This document shows, piece by piece, positions 45,022 to 54,532 of a DNA stretch of 64,000 bases; positions within the stretch are counted from its first letter, which is position 1; the number at the start of each line of letters is the position of its first letter. The notes below the pieces were generated by a model. That model ran no database searches. It saw nothing but the letters and a program-made list of their open reading frames with translations, and was not told the DNA's origin. Source of the stretch: Hahellaceae bacterium (GTDB taxonomy: Bacteria > Pseudomonadota > Gammaproteobacteria > Pseudomonadales > Oleiphilaceae); assembly GCA_016744695.1 (NCBI GenBank), contig JADGDV010000004.1, positions 1 through 64,000 of the forward strand, in the 5' to 3' direction. The position numbers were made by a program, and so were the translations under genes.

Positions 45022-45980
45022 TGGATTTATTATTAATTTTAACCTACATTGCTGTTAGTACTGCCATTTTTAAGATTTTTAAAATCCCTCTTAATAAATG
45101 GACTGTACCATCGGCAATGCTCGGCGGTATATTATTGATTGGTGCTCTCATTGTAACCATGAACTACAACCACCCCTACTCAGAAAAAAGCCGCGAATAT
45201 TTTTTTACTACGCCTATTATTCCTACGGTTAAAGGTCGTGTAACCGAAGTTGCCGTACAAGCCAATGTGCCAATTAAAAAAGGTGACGTCTTATTTAAGA
45301 TAGACCCGCAACCCTTCCAATTTAAGGTTGATGCACTTCAAGCTCGCTTAACAGCCGCTACGATAGATAAAGGTCGAGCTGCAGAGTTGATGAAGCGTAA
45401 AATAGGCAAACAGCGCGACCTTGATCAAATGGTCGCCTTGGTTGACCAACTCACAGCAGAACTTTCTAGTGCACAGTACAACCTCGATGAAACAATAGTA
45501 CGCGCCCCTACTGATGGCTGGGTAACTCAGATGGCGCTGCATTCAGGTATGATGCTTGTACCTATGCCCCTTCGCCCGGCAATGGTTTTTGTTCACGATG
45601 AAAATTACTATTATGTCGCCTGGTTTCGTCAAAATAGCACCCTACGTCTTAAGAAAGGCTATGAGGCAGAAGTTGCCTTCGACGCAGTGCCAGGCAAGGT
45701 GTTTAGGGGTGAGATTGACCATGTATTACCCGTGCTAGCTCAAGGTGAAATGCAAGCTAGAGGGAACCTGATTAGCAGCGAGTTAGAAAAACACGCAGGC
45801 AGAGTGCCCGTTGTTATTAAAATTACTGACCCCGGCTTTACAGACTACGAAAAACAGATCCCAGGTGGAGCCTTTGGGCAGACAGCGGTTTACTCTGACC
45901 ATTTTCACCATGTGGCAGTAATGCGTAAGATTCTATTGCGTATGTCAGCTTGGATGAATTACTTATTCCCATTTCATTAG
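45021..45980 (+). CDS. HlyD-family membrane fusion protein (YiaV-like)
   Basis: A 319-residue periplasmic adaptor anchored by N-terminal helices (LLLILTYIAVSTAIFKIFKI; SAMLGGILLIGALIVTMNY). TVKGRVTEVAVQANVPIKKG then DVLFKIDPQPF (residues ~72-100) is the split biotinyl-lipoyl motif of HlyD/EmrA proteins, followed by a short hairpin and the second half (ETIVRAPTDGWVTQMALHSG). No exporter or TolC gene is adjacent, so it may work with the DUF3302 protein or a distant pump. Confidence 0.88.
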   Translation: MDLLLILTYIAVSTAIFKIFKIPLNKWTVPSAMLGGILLIGALIVTMNYNHPYSEKSREYFFTTPIIPTVKGRVTEVAVQANVPIKKGDVLFKIDPQPFQFKVDALQARLTAATIDKGRAAELMKRKIGKQRDLDQMVALVDQLTAELSSAQYNLDETIVRAPTDGWVTQMALHSGMMLVPMPLRPAMVFVHDENYYYVAWFRQNSTLRLKKGYEAEVAFDAVPGKVFRGEIDHVLPVLAQGEMQARGNLISSELEKHAGRVPVVIKITDPGFTDYEKQIPGGAFGQTAVYSDHFHHVAVMRKILLRMSAWMNYLFPFH

Positions 45981-45982
45981 TC

Positions 45983-46010
45983 AATGGTAGGACCTGAGGG
46001 ACCTACCATT
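45983..46010. terminator. Strong hairpin between converging genes, probable bidirectional terminator
   Basis: AATGGTAGG and CCTACCATT form a 9-base-pair stem, extended after one A/A mismatch by CC/GG closing a 4-base TGAG loop. It occupies most of the 36-base gap between the HlyD-type gene and the PqiC-like gene. T-runs are lacking on both sides. Confidence 0.6.
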
Positions 46011-46016
46011 TAGCAA

Positions 46017-46589
46017 CTACAATGCATTCAGCACTTGCTGAGAAAACTGTTGTAGCAATTCACTTTGCGCTGTTACAACAGTTTCAATATCAGAGCCTGC
46101 TTGTAGGGTTTTAGAAAAGTTTCCCCCTGCATGCAGCTGCTTCTTTTTGTCTATCCATGCCCAGGAGGCTTCCAGCCTTACCTCCCCCTTCAAAGCGGCA
46201 TCAAACCTTAGCACGTCAACTCGAAGGTTGTATTTGCTTTGGGTTGCCAAAAAGCTTGGATACCGAACATAAGCTCTTTGCTCATCTAGAGCCGATAGGT
46301 TTTTTAGTAGTGCCATTTGAAACTCATTCTCTAAGTTACCAGCCCATTGATCAAGTTTAGATACTTCATATTTATGACCTGAGACCGGAGTAACAATAGA
46401 CGCGCGTTTAAGGTAGTCAGCCATTGTAATAGGGCCCACCACCACTAATTCAGAACTCAAATCTAGCGACCGGTGGGGCAATGGTGACGACGAAAGCATA
46501 TAAAATTCACTTTCAGCAGAAGGCACGATAGAACAAGCTCCAACTAGTAGCAGTAGTGTTATACCTATTACCATGCGTATTTTCTTCAT
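46017..46589 (-). CDS. PqiC-like outer membrane lipoprotein of the lipid transporter
   Basis: A 190-residue lipoprotein: MKKIRMVIGITLLLLVGACS has a VGAC lipobox. The mature part (FYMLSSSPLPHRSLDLSSEL; VVVGPITMADYLKRASIVTP) is that of the ABC-type transport auxiliary / PqiC family. It probably sits on the inner face of the outer membrane and receives or stabilises the MCE protein encoded just upstream (22 bases). Last gene of the operon. Confidence 0.85.
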   Translation of the reverse strand: MKKIRMVIGITLLLLVGACSIVPSAESEFYMLSSSPLPHRSLDLSSELVVVGPITMADYLKRASIVTPVSGHKYEVSKLDQWAGNLENEFQMALLKNLSALDEQRAYVRYPSFLATQSKYNLRVDVLRFDAALKGEVRLEASWAWIDKKKQLHAGGNFSKTLQAGSDIETVVTAQSELLQQFSQQVLNAL

Positions 46590-46611
46590 TGTTGCCCCTG
46601 TTATATTTTAA

Positions 46612-47610
46612 TTAGCGTTGTTTGCCAGTTAGTATCGACTCTGGGTTACGCTGTAAGGTTTCAGCCAGCTGACGTACTTGCTCAGAGGCGCGTTCAAATG
46701 ACTGTAAGGTCTGAATTAAAGTAACACTAAGCTCTGAGCCTGGCTGTACTAAGTGCTCATAGGTCTCTAAAGTTTTACTGGTTTGCCCTAATAAACGGTC
46801 AATGTTTTTAAAAGAGTCTCCTGCCGCTGCAATGAGGGGTTCACTTTTGTTGGCAACATCAGTAAATGAGTCAGCCATTTCTCTAAGGGCTTTAGCCGTT
46901 GCAAGCATTTCACCGGTGATTACCTCTTTATCTTTATCTAACCCTTCCATTAGGTGGTTAAAGTGCACTAAGCTTTGTGATAAATTTACCAATGCGACCT
47001 TAACTTCTCTTGAGTTTACAAGCGAGTTGATCCCCTCAGTCGTAGCCGCAAGGTTATCTGCAATTTCCTTAATGGGTAAATCTTCAAATTTGTTCACGAA
47101 AGCCTTCACCGTCTCCCCCAGTTTTTCAATTTCACTAGGCACCGTTGGCAAAACGGAATACCCAGAGATACTAGGTGGAGCATAACCTTTAGAGTCTTCC
47201 AAAAATTCCAATTGAATTTGAAGACGGCCTGTCACTAAACTTTCCTGAACTAGTTGTGCTCGAACCCCTTCTTTTACAAGTTTATCAAACATGTAGTTAA
47301 GCTTATCGCCGGAACCAAAATAGATATTGCGATCTGATTCCTGCTGAACAATAACCCCTATCACTCTAATATTAATATCCTCGCCATATTGAGCAATAGT
47401 GATTTTTTCTACCTCCCCTATACGCATACCACGATAGGTAATGGATGAACCGACATAAAGTCCTTTAACCGACCCGGTAAACACCATTTCAATACGATTT
47501 TGCTCTTTAAACCAATCCCCCGAACCGAAAACTAAAATACCGATAACAAACAGTATGATTGCCCCGATGCTAAACAAGCCAATAGTTCTTGCGCTTACTT
47601 GCTGAGACAT
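46612..47610 (-). CDS. MCE (MlaD/PqiB-type) lipid-binding protein
   Basis: A 332-residue protein with one N-terminal helix (TIGLFSIGAIILFVIGILVF), a single MCE domain (residues ~38-115: RIEMVFTGSVKGLYVGSSIT then YRGMRIGEVEKI) and a long helical tail (residues ~160-330). Single-MCE proteins with long helices can form a periplasm-spanning tube that carries phospholipid. With the ATPase, permease and lipoprotein it makes a complete Mla-like importer or exporter. One of possibly several in this genome. Confidence 0.88.
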   Translation of the reverse strand: MSQQVSARTIGLFSIGAIILFVIGILVFGSGDWFKEQNRIEMVFTGSVKGLYVGSSITYRGMRIGEVEKITIAQYGEDINIRVIGVIVQQESDRNIYFGSGDKLNYMFDKLVKEGVRAQLVQESLVTGRLQIQLEFLEDSKGYAPPSISGYSVLPTVPSEIEKLGETVKAFVNKFEDLPIKEIADNLAATTEGINSLVNSREVKVALVNLSQSLVHFNHLMEGLDKDKEVITGEMLATAKALREMADSFTDVANKSEPLIAAAGDSFKNIDRLLGQTSKTLETYEHLVQPGSELSVTLIQTLQSFERASEQVRQLAETLQRNPESILTGKQR

Positions 47611-47625
47611 ACTATCTCCATGCTC

Positions 47626-48402
47626 TTATAAAACATTAGCCACCTCTCCTCGCCTCAAAAACTGTTGAACTTTCGGTAAATGACAATCCGTTAGTAAGGT
47701 ATTTGGATTACCCGTAGTTAACATCGTTTTTGTTTCCGGATCTAAAAATACTGAGTTATTTCCAATTGAAAAAATACTCGCTAATTCATGTGTTACGATC
47801 ACAATTGTCGCCTTCATACTGTCTCTTAGCTCTAAAATTAAATCATCAAGAAGGCGCGCACTCACAGGATCTAGGCCCGCAGAAGGTTCGTCAAAAAAAA
47901 GTATTTTAGGATCTAGCGCAATAGCACGCGCCAAGGCGGCTCGCTTTAGCATGCCACCACTAATTTCCGATGGATAATAATTTTCGAACCCAGCAAGACC
48001 AACCATTGATAACTTCAAACGGGCTAATTCTATAATTTCTTTTGGCTGTAACTTGGTGTATAGCTCCAGCGGCATGCCTACATTCTCTGACAACGTTAAA
48101 GAACTTATCATCGCACCCGCTTGATATGTAACACCAAACTGCCTCATCATCTTTTGCCGGGTTGCTTCCGTTTCGTCCCATAAGCTAGAGTCATTAACAA
48201 AAATTTGACCTTCGGCTGGCTGATACAGACCAATCATATGTTTTAACAAGGTACTTTTACCGCAGCCACTGCCCCCCATAATAATAAAGATATCATTATG
48301 GTTAATATCAAAGTTCAAGTCTTGTTGAATCAGCTTATCACCATATTTCATCGTTAAGTTACGCACGCGAATATGGGCGCTAGTGCTGCTTTCATCATTC
48401 AT
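47626..48402 (-). CDS. ABC ATPase of the Mla-type lipid transporter
   Basis: A 258-residue cytoplasmic ATPase. Walker A IIMGGSGCGKSTLLKH, signature ISGGMLKRAALARAIALD (MlaF-type SGGM-x-K-R), and Walker B ILFFDEPSAGLDPVSARLLD are complete. It powers the permease encoded 3 bases upstream. Confidence 0.9.
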   Translation of the reverse strand: MNDESSTSAHIRVRNLTMKYGDKLIQQDLNFDINHNDIFIIMGGSGCGKSTLLKHMIGLYQPAEGQIFVNDSSLWDETEATRQKMMRQFGVTYQAGAMISSLTLSENVGMPLELYTKLQPKEIIELARLKLSMVGLAGFENYYPSEISGGMLKRAALARAIALDPKILFFDEPSAGLDPVSARLLDDLILELRDSMKATIVIVTHELASIFSIGNNSVFLDPETKTMLTTGNPNTLLTDCHLPKVQQFLRRGEVANVL

Positions 48403-48405
48403 GCT

Positions 48406-49536
48406 TTACACCCCCAACACAGTGGTAACAATGGTGACCAATGAATCAAACACAATAATCAGCACAATACCTAATACCACAGCGTTAGTGGTGGCCTGAC
48501 CTACGGCACTAGCGCTTCGCCCAGAGTTCATGCCCATATAACAGCCTGACAATGCAACCAGCACACCAAAAATAATACTTTTAAACAAACCAATAAGAAA
48601 ATGCTTGAGTGGAACCGTAGCCATCATCTGTTCAATATACATTGACCAGCTTAAATCCAACATAATCATAGCCACTAAAGCCCCCCCTAAAATACCCATC
48701 ACATTCGCATAGACGGTTAGCAAGGGCATCATACACACCAACGCAAGAGTTCTGGGGAGCACTAAAAAGTCGAAAGGCGACACACCCATTGTTTTAAGCG
48801 CATCAACCTCTTCATTTACTTGCATGCTACCTAGCTGAGCGGCGTAAGCCGCTCCGGTTCGTCCTGCCATAATAATCGCCGTCATCATCGCGGCCATCTC
48901 CCTAGCCATGGCCAGACCAACCAAGCTCGCCACGTAAATACTTGCACCAAACTGCTGGAGTTGAACAGCACCAACGAAGGCTAGAATCATGCCCATAAGC
49001 ACACTGATAAGTGTCACGATACCTAATGATGAAGGACCGTTATCTTGAAGGAATATAAACAGGTCTTGGCGTCTAAATACAGCCGTTCCTTTTACTAAGC
49101 GTGCGATAGAAAGCAGGGTTTCGCCGAAAAAAGTAATAAAAGCCGAAAGCTGCGCGTATACATTAATAAGCCTGGAGCCTAGGTCATCAACAAATACCGG
49201 CTTCACCTTATTTTTAGCAGCACCTTCCCGCTCAGGCACAGCCTCAGCCAAAGCGACTAAACGAACGATGCCTTCTGGCAACTGAGTAATATCTATTTTA
49301 AGGTGATGCTCTTTCGATAATGCATTGAGCGAAACAACGTAACTAATTAGAGAGCTGTCCCAGGCACCTAGTAGACTTGCATCAAACTCTACATGAGATG
49401 TTTCAGGGTTAGATTTAATATGAGCAAGAAAACGCTCTGGATTCTGCAGACCAAAAGATATGTTCCAGTCGCCTTTGATTAGCACTCGCAAAATACTCTT
49501 ACTTTGACGATGAAATGTAACCACGTCTTCAGCCAC
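48406..49536 (-). CDS. MlaE-type permease with N-terminal STAS domain
   Basis: A 376-residue protein joining a STAS domain (residues ~1-110, with the beta-alpha pattern HVEFDASLLGAWDSSLISYV) to an MlaE permease of five to six helices (residues ~150-376). MVALVGLAMAREMAAMMTAI-like text appears as SLVGLAMAREMAAMMTAIIM and AAQLGSMQVNEEVDALKTMG, the conserved coupling helix with the E-V-D-A-L motif. In most Mla systems STAS is a separate protein (MlaB); the fused form is found in Mce-like and plant-type systems. First gene of the four-gene operon. Confidence 0.9.
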   Translation of the reverse strand: MAEDVVTFHRQSKSILRVLIKGDWNISFGLQNPERFLAHIKSNPETSHVEFDASLLGAWDSSLISYVVSLNALSKEHHLKIDITQLPEGIVRLVALAEAVPEREGAAKNKVKPVFVDDLGSRLINVYAQLSAFITFFGETLLSIARLVKGTAVFRRQDLFIFLQDNGPSSLGIVTLISVLMGMILAFVGAVQLQQFGASIYVASLVGLAMAREMAAMMTAIIMAGRTGAAYAAQLGSMQVNEEVDALKTMGVSPFDFLVLPRTLALVCMMPLLTVYANVMGILGGALVAMIMLDLSWSMYIEQMMATVPLKHFLIGLFKSIIFGVLVALSGCYMGMNSGRSASAVGQATTNAVVLGIVLIIVFDSLVTIVTTVLGV

Positions 49537-49695
49537 TCATCACTCCTGACTTGGGGTATGAAATATTGGTTAATAACTTACTTAGAGTTAACTACGAATC
49601 TAACACGGTATAATAGAAAGGCCAACGAAAGTATCAACTCATTCAATAAGTTAAATACTAACGAAGGCTCAACTTCACGCGCTTTAGTCATTTAA

Positions 49696-51135
49696 TTAAA
49701 ATTTATACCCGAAACTGACACCCAATACATAAAGCATAGCGTCAGAATCAAATTTAACCGAGTCTCCAAGTTTCACACCATCAATACTAGCCAACTGCTC
49801 AACCTTTGCATCACCCAAAAATTCCAAAGAGAGAAACCCCTGAACATTTAGCTGTTCATTAACTTGGTAAATAGCACCAAAGGCCGTTTTAAAAATATCA
49901 TCTACTGGAATATCGGCCATTCTGTCAGCGTTATCTACCGGCGACTCGTCATAACTGAAGCCTAGCTGCAAAGTAACTCTTTCATCCAAGTCATACTCTC
50001 CACCTATCGCATAACGGTTAGCATCTTTGAAGTTACGGTCTATCCGCATCGTGTGAAAACCATCCATTCGTAAATCAGTGCTTTTGAATGAATCAAAGAA
50101 TACTCGTTCAAAATCCCAATAAAGTTCTAAGTCATTAGTCACTTTATGAGACCCACTCACCACTAGGCGCTCCGGCATATCCCACGTTAATGTCATATGT
50201 GGGTTCTGGGAGGTTTCACTGGACAATAACTGCCCATTAATTTTTGCACTACCTTCAAAGGTAAAGTCTGATAAATAATGGTAAGCGAGCCCTAATCGAT
50301 GACCTGGAACAAACTCATACGTTGCTCCAACGGTTATTTCTGCACCAATGTCATCGCCTTCAAGATCAACTGTTGTGCCTGTTTCGCCGCCCATATAACT
50401 GTTTAAACTATTTAGTGTGTCAGCGGCCGAAACAGGGTTTAAACCCGATTCAACTAATGCTGCCGCACGACAAGCAGCTACCACCGCAGGTGGCCCACTA
50501 CATTCTTGTGCTAACCCAACAAATTCAACAACGCTGGTGATGTCATCAACAGCTGTATCACTCAATGAAGGCAAGTCCTGCCTTTGCTCAAAAGAGCCAT
50601 GTAAAATGCCAAGGCCCACACCGAAAGTCCACTGGTCATTCATGCGCCAGGATACCGAGTTCATCAACTCAACGACCTGAAGTTTATTCTCTGTAACAAT
50701 AGGCCGTGTTTTAAATTTATTCCCATACTCCATGCCCGCCCCAGCTATCGCTCCCAAACCTATTCCCCAGGTAAAGTCATTATCCATTGGCCTGATTAGT
50801 CCAACAGTAGGAACAACAGCGATGGGAGAAACATTGCTGTCTGCACAGTTCCCTTCAGCCTTACAATCCCAGCCTTCATTAACTGACCAGTCAGGTACAA
50901 TAAGGGTAAAGTTGCCACCTACCTGCTTTTCATTCATTAACGACATCGCTGCGGGGTTATTACTTATCGCTACGGTGCTTCGGTCATAAACAGTAGACCC
51001 AGCATTAGCCATACCCGTTATGCTCGACGTTGGATTGATCATAAAGCCTACAGCAAGCGCGTCTTGGCCTATAAATAACGTTATAGCAGAAGTGAGTAAT
51101 ATTTTTTTGGAGAGCAAAGATGAGGGGGACGACAT
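49696..51135 (-). CDS. FadL/OmpP1-family outer membrane transporter
   Basis: A 479-residue barrel for long-chain fatty acids or other hydrophobic compounds. The signal peptide (KKILLTSAITLFIGQDALAV) is followed by GFMINPTSSITGMANAGSTV, in place of the FadL N-terminal hatch motif, and YDRSTVAISNNPAAMSLM (N-P-A family signature). It ends YVLGVSFGYKF. A long insert near residues 195-250 contains two Cys and an Ala-rich helix and probably forms an extracellular loop. Position after the lipid transporter operon suggests, but does not show, a shared lipid theme. Confidence 0.88.
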   Translation of the reverse strand: MSSPSSLLSKKILLTSAITLFIGQDALAVGFMINPTSSITGMANAGSTVYDRSTVAISNNPAAMSLMNEKQVGGNFTLIVPDWSVNEGWDCKAEGNCADSNVSPIAVVPTVGLIRPMDNDFTWGIGLGAIAGAGMEYGNKFKTRPIVTENKLQVVELMNSVSWRMNDQWTFGVGLGILHGSFEQRQDLPSLSDTAVDDITSVVEFVGLAQECSGPPAVVAACRAAALVESGLNPVSAADTLNSLNSYMGGETGTTVDLEGDDIGAEITVGATYEFVPGHRLGLAYHYLSDFTFEGSAKINGQLLSSETSQNPHMTLTWDMPERLVVSGSHKVTNDLELYWDFERVFFDSFKSTDLRMDGFHTMRIDRNFKDANRYAIGGEYDLDERVTLQLGFSYDESPVDNADRMADIPVDDIFKTAFGAIYQVNEQLNVQGFLSLEFLGDAKVEQLASIDGVKLGDSVKFDSDAMLYVLGVSFGYKF

Positions 51136-51204
51136 AACAGAATTCCTTTTATTTTTATTTAATAAATTCTCAGGTGCAAGCTACTCATGAAGTGTAGTTT
51201 AGAA

Positions 51205-52284
51205 CTAACAAAGCACAAAATTCACCCAACTTTTCACTTCTCCATTAATACGAATAGATAACTTATGCTCACCTGGGTAATGTTTGCGCGTACTCATTTG
51301 TCGAAAGGAATGCTTTCGTTCAAAAAACAACGCTTGCTGTTGATAATCTGACTCTGAAGATTTAAATACCTTAGGTGAGCAACGCCCATTGGCTTTCACA
51401 TAGTCAATAATGTATTCAACTCTTAATTTGGAAAGCGCCTTATCTTCTGTCGATAAACTAAAACTGAAGTAAAGGTCATCACCAACCTTTAACGTCTCAT
51501 TTTTAATATTCAGGTCATTAACGCTTATAGAGGCCGCAGAGGCATAACCAAATAACAGCAATGCTTCGGGGCACGCTTTTTTCAATAAGGTCCGGCAACC
51601 ATGCTTAATAACCCAGTCGGTGTCTGGGTGTTGCCCAATATTAGCTTTACACCAATCCAGTACAATACCAGGGTTATCTTTTGCAATATCGTTCAAGTTA
51701 TTAGCGACTGACCGCCTAACATAAAGAGACTCATCTTGTTTTAGCTCATTTAAAATCGGCAAAATCAAGGCGGGGTTATGCTTAAACTCAGGAAGAGCCA
51801 TTGCCCAAGGTAACCTAGGCCTGCAGCCTTCTGTTGCAAGACGGCGCACATGATGATTTTCATGAGATGCCCAGCCAAGCATGGTCTTCATCATTGTATT
51901 AGCATCACGGATAATCATCGGCCGCACGGCAAATTCAGCGCTTGAATACTGTGTAAGTTGCTCTAGGGCCTTAACCGATAAGTCCCAATGCTCTGCTCCA
52001 AATTGCTCGATGTAATCAGGAAAAAACATTCCTTCAAACCCACCAAAGCCAGCGGAGGATCTTAACAAAATATCAACAGACTCTGGGAAAGATGAGGGCA
52101 GACAAGCTCTCATCATTAGCGAGATATGCTTCATTCTTGCTTTCAGCTCTTTGTCTTCCCATTGGCTATCTAACACCTTAGAGATAAAAGTAGGCGCATC
52201 AAATGAAGGCCATGCTTGCTTAATACTATTAGCTAAACGTGTTATGTATTGTTGGTTATAGGCATTTTTTAGTGGTTCTGGCAT
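51205..52284 (-). CDS. AlkD/AlkC-like DNA alkylation repair HEAT protein
   Basis: A 359-residue ALK-fold protein built from HEAT-like helical pairs. ALEQLTQYSSAEFAVRPMII near 105 and WASHENHHVRRLATEGCRPR then LPW near 150, with SLYVRRSVANNLNDIAKDNP near 200, are hallmarks of the DNA-glycosylase-like AlkC/AlkD group that removes 3-methyladenine and similar lesions. The C-terminal ~110 residues form a beta-rich domain seen in the AlkC-like subgroup. It is divergent from a small membrane protein gene, ~108 bases between starts. Confidence 0.85.
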   Translation of the reverse strand: MPEPLKNAYNQQYITRLANSIKQAWPSFDAPTFISKVLDSQWEDKELKARMKHISLMMRACLPSSFPESVDILLRSSAGFGGFEGMFFPDYIEQFGAEHWDLSVKALEQLTQYSSAEFAVRPMIIRDANTMMKTMLGWASHENHHVRRLATEGCRPRLPWAMALPEFKHNPALILPILNELKQDESLYVRRSVANNLNDIAKDNPGIVLDWCKANIGQHPDTDWVIKHGCRTLLKKACPEALLLFGYASAASISVNDLNIKNETLKVGDDLYFSFSLSTEDKALSKLRVEYIIDYVKANGRCSPKVFKSSESDYQQQALFFERKHSFRQMSTRKHYPGEHKLSIRINGEVKSWVNFVLC

Positions 52285-52392
52285 TCTATCTCCTTAACTA
52301 TTTCCTTAACCCTTTCCTTAAGGTACACATAGTAACCTGATTCAGGTAACCTTAACCCTAACTGACCGACGGTACAATTTAAGGTTCTCAAG

Positions 52393-52827
52393 GTGAAAAA
52401 AAAATCCACATCATTATCTCCCAGAAAGCTATCTCTTTTAGGTGATTTCGCAGGCAAACGCTGGCTTAAAATAAGCTTACGGACACTTCATATTTTCAGC
52501 ATTATTGGAGTGGGTGGAGCGATTCTATTTGAGGTGCCGTTTAGCAGCTGGATATGGTATTGGTATGCCGCGGTAAGCACGGGAGTATTAATGGTGGCCA
52601 TTGATGCGCTCTCAAACTTTTTATGGCTCGTGCAAGTTAGAGGCATCATTATTTATATTAAGTTAGCCTTGCTTATGTTGCTTGGTGGCAACATGTTGGT
52701 TAATCAACTGGTATTAGTTACGGTGGTTATTATGTCTGCCGTTATTTCTCATGCCCCAGGCGATATTCGTTACTATTCAGTTATTCATCGTCGAAAGATC
52801 ATGTCTTATACCGATAGCAAAGGTTAA
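52393..52827 (+). CDS. Four-helix inner membrane protein of unknown function
   Basis: A 144-residue membrane protein with four predicted helices (HIFSIIGVGGAILFEVPFS; WYAAVSTGVLMVAIDALSNF; IIIYIKLALLMLLGGNML; LVLVTVVIMSAVISHAPG). It starts at GTG 52393, 8 bases after AAGG. It resembles small proteobacterial membrane proteins of unknown role; no motif identifies a function. A REP pair begins 1 base after its stop. Confidence 0.65.
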   Translation: MKKKSTSLSPRKLSLLGDFAGKRWLKISLRTLHIFSIIGVGGAILFEVPFSSWIWYWYAAVSTGVLMVAIDALSNFLWLVQVRGIIIYIKLALLMLLGGNMLVNQLVLVTVVIMSAVISHAPGDIRYYSVIHRRKIMSYTDSKG

Positions 52828-52828
52828 C

Positions 52829-52882
52829 GTAGGGTGCGCCATGCGCACCGTCATGTTTTTTGGTGCGCACGGCACACCCTAC
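52829..52882. repeat. REPIN: two REP sequences in inverted orientation
   Basis: GTAGGGTGCGCCATGCGCAC then C is followed, 13 bases on, by GGTGCGCACGGCACACCCTA then C, its reverse complement with two changes. Each half has the GTRG tetranucleotide and internal GGTGCGC/GCGCACC stem typical of REP sequences handled by RAYT transposases. The whole can fold as one long hairpin and may also end transcription. A single half copy lies at 58479-58500. Confidence 0.85.
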
Positions 52883-52901
52883 ATAGAATTTGTGGAACAA
52901 A

Positions 52902-53435
52902 ATGCATTCAACATTAATTGATGATTATTTTAACGAATTAAACGCCTGTTCCAGTAACGGAGCAATTATTGACCTCGCTTGCGGCGAAGGCAGAAATGGC
53001 CTTTTTTTAGCAAGAAAAGGTTTGCCTGTTATTTTTGCTGACCGCTCAGAGCCCTCTCTACAAACTATAAACCATGCATTAATGGCCATTAATAGTGAGA
53101 GCAAGACCTGGCTAGTCGACCTTGAGCAATCTGATATAAATCCATTTGAGGGCAAACAATTTTCAGCGGTGCTTGTTTTCCGTTATTTACACCGTCCTTT
53201 AATGGCCGCCTTGCGTAACGCCGTTGCTCCAGGTGGTGTTATTATTTATGAAACATTTACTATTGATAATAGGCAGTTCGGCCGCCCTAATAACGACGCT
53301 TTTTTACTACAAGCTAATGAGTTGAAAAAATACTTTAATGACTGGGATATACTGCATTATTTCGAGGGCACTCTCGCTAACCCAGATAGAGCCATCGCAC
53401 AAATTGTTTGCCGTAAGCCTTTTTTAAAATTATGA
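52902..53435 (+). CDS. SAM-dependent methyltransferase
   Basis: A ~177-residue class I methyltransferase. IIDLACGEGRNGLFLARKG (residue ~25) is motif I for SAM binding, followed by the acidic VIFADRS (motif II). It resembles the small TehB/UbiE-like methyltransferases. I start at ATG 52902 (GTGGA upstream) rather than the TTG four codons earlier. Its stop overlaps an ATG (ATGA) at 53432, so it may be coupled to the barrel gene that follows. Substrate unknown. Confidence 0.8.
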   Translation: MHSTLIDDYFNELNACSSNGAIIDLACGEGRNGLFLARKGLPVIFADRSEPSLQTINHALMAINSESKTWLVDLEQSDINPFEGKQFSAVLVFRYLHRPLMAALRNAVAPGGVIIYETFTIDNRQFGRPNNDAFLLQANELKKYFNDWDILHYFEGTLANPDRAIAQIVCRKPFLKL

Positions 53436-53449
53436 TTAATTGGATTCAT

Positions 53450-54514
53450 ATGAGCACCAAAAACCTAAGGTTTTTTATTACCTTCATATTAAGCACTTTA
53501 TTATCAAGCACACTGTTTGCCGAAACAGGTGATACGAAAGAGATCTCATCGCCTTGGATTGTTACTCCCACTATTAGCAGTGATCCTAAACTAGGTACAA
53601 CAGCTGGCATTATGGCCGCTTATTTATATTCTTTTGATGACGAATCTCCCGTTTCAATGTTTGGTACTGCAGGTAATTATAGCTCTACGGATTCAGTCAC
53701 AGGAGGCGTATTCGCCAGGGCCTATTTTGATAAAGGCACCCAGAGACTAATCGCATTTTTTGGTGGTGGAAATATTAAAAATGAGTACTCTGACTACCTA
53801 GGTTCAGGGCTCCCCGTATCAACAACCGATGACCTCAATGCCTTTGTAACAAGATACCTGCACCAAGTAAAAGGCGAATGGTTTGCGGGCTTTCAGGCAG
53901 CGAATACCAATTATACAATTTCTGGTGATGATATTATGAGTCAGGATATTTTAAACCGAATTGGTTTAGTTGGGTTCGACTCCGTAGGCGTAGGTCTTGC
54001 AGCTCACTATGACAGTCGAGACAACCAAAATTCACCCACTTCAGGTCACTCCGTTGAGATTAACAATCTCGCATATCGTAAGTCATTCGGGGGCGACACA
54101 AGTTTCGATACCTATAATATGCACCTAAAATCATTCCTTGAACATGGCGATCAAAATGTATTGGCACTGAAAGTATCGGGAAGGTGGACGTCTGGCGCCC
54201 CGACAAGTGGGTACTCATCCGTTGACCTTAGAGGCTACACCAGAGGGCAATACCTTGCACCACATATGACATCAGTTGAAATAGAAGAAAGATATGTTCT
54301 CTATAAACGATGGACCGGTACACTCTTTACAGGCGTTGCCTGCCTTTATGGTGGAAGTGCAAGCTGCGACGACAGCGGCAACTTATACCCTGCGGCCGGC
54401 GCAGGCATACGTTATCTAATGAAACCTGAAGAAAAAATGGTAGTCAGGATGGACTTAGCTTATGGAAAATCAGGTAACAATGGTTTTTACATGAGTTTCG
54501 GTCAGGCATTTTAA
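53450..54514 (+). CDS. BamA/TamA-like outer membrane barrel without POTRA domains
   Basis: A 354-residue exported protein with the Omp85 'bacterial surface antigen' barrel only. Signal peptide: LRFFITFILSTLLSSTLFAE. VGVGLAAHYDSRDNQNSPTS then GH (residue ~190) is the Omp85 first-strand signature, VDLRGYTRGQY (~265) is the conserved lid-lock R-G-Y motif, and it ends FYMSFGQAF. No POTRA repeats precede the barrel. The start may instead be ATG 53432 (overlapping the methyltransferase stop). It is the first of six co-directional envelope genes. Confidence 0.82.
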   Translation: MSTKNLRFFITFILSTLLSSTLFAETGDTKEISSPWIVTPTISSDPKLGTTAGIMAAYLYSFDDESPVSMFGTAGNYSSTDSVTGGVFARAYFDKGTQRLIAFFGGGNIKNEYSDYLGSGLPVSTTDDLNAFVTRYLHQVKGEWFAGFQAANTNYTISGDDIMSQDILNRIGLVGFDSVGVGLAAHYDSRDNQNSPTSGHSVEINNLAYRKSFGGDTSFDTYNMHLKSFLEHGDQNVLALKVSGRWTSGAPTSGYSSVDLRGYTRGQYLAPHMTSVEIEERYVLYKRWTGTLFTGVACLYGGSASCDDSGNLYPAAGAGIRYLMKPEEKMVVRMDLAYGKSGNNGFYMSFGQAF

Positions 54515-54532
54515 TTCACTAGGAAATATATA

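Noticed and set aside
51205-52457. 62-codon frame (52269-52457) upstream of the AlkD-like gene on the minus strand
   Set aside because: It overlaps the start of the divergent membrane protein gene, has no ribosome site or known domain, and runs into the AlkD-like start.
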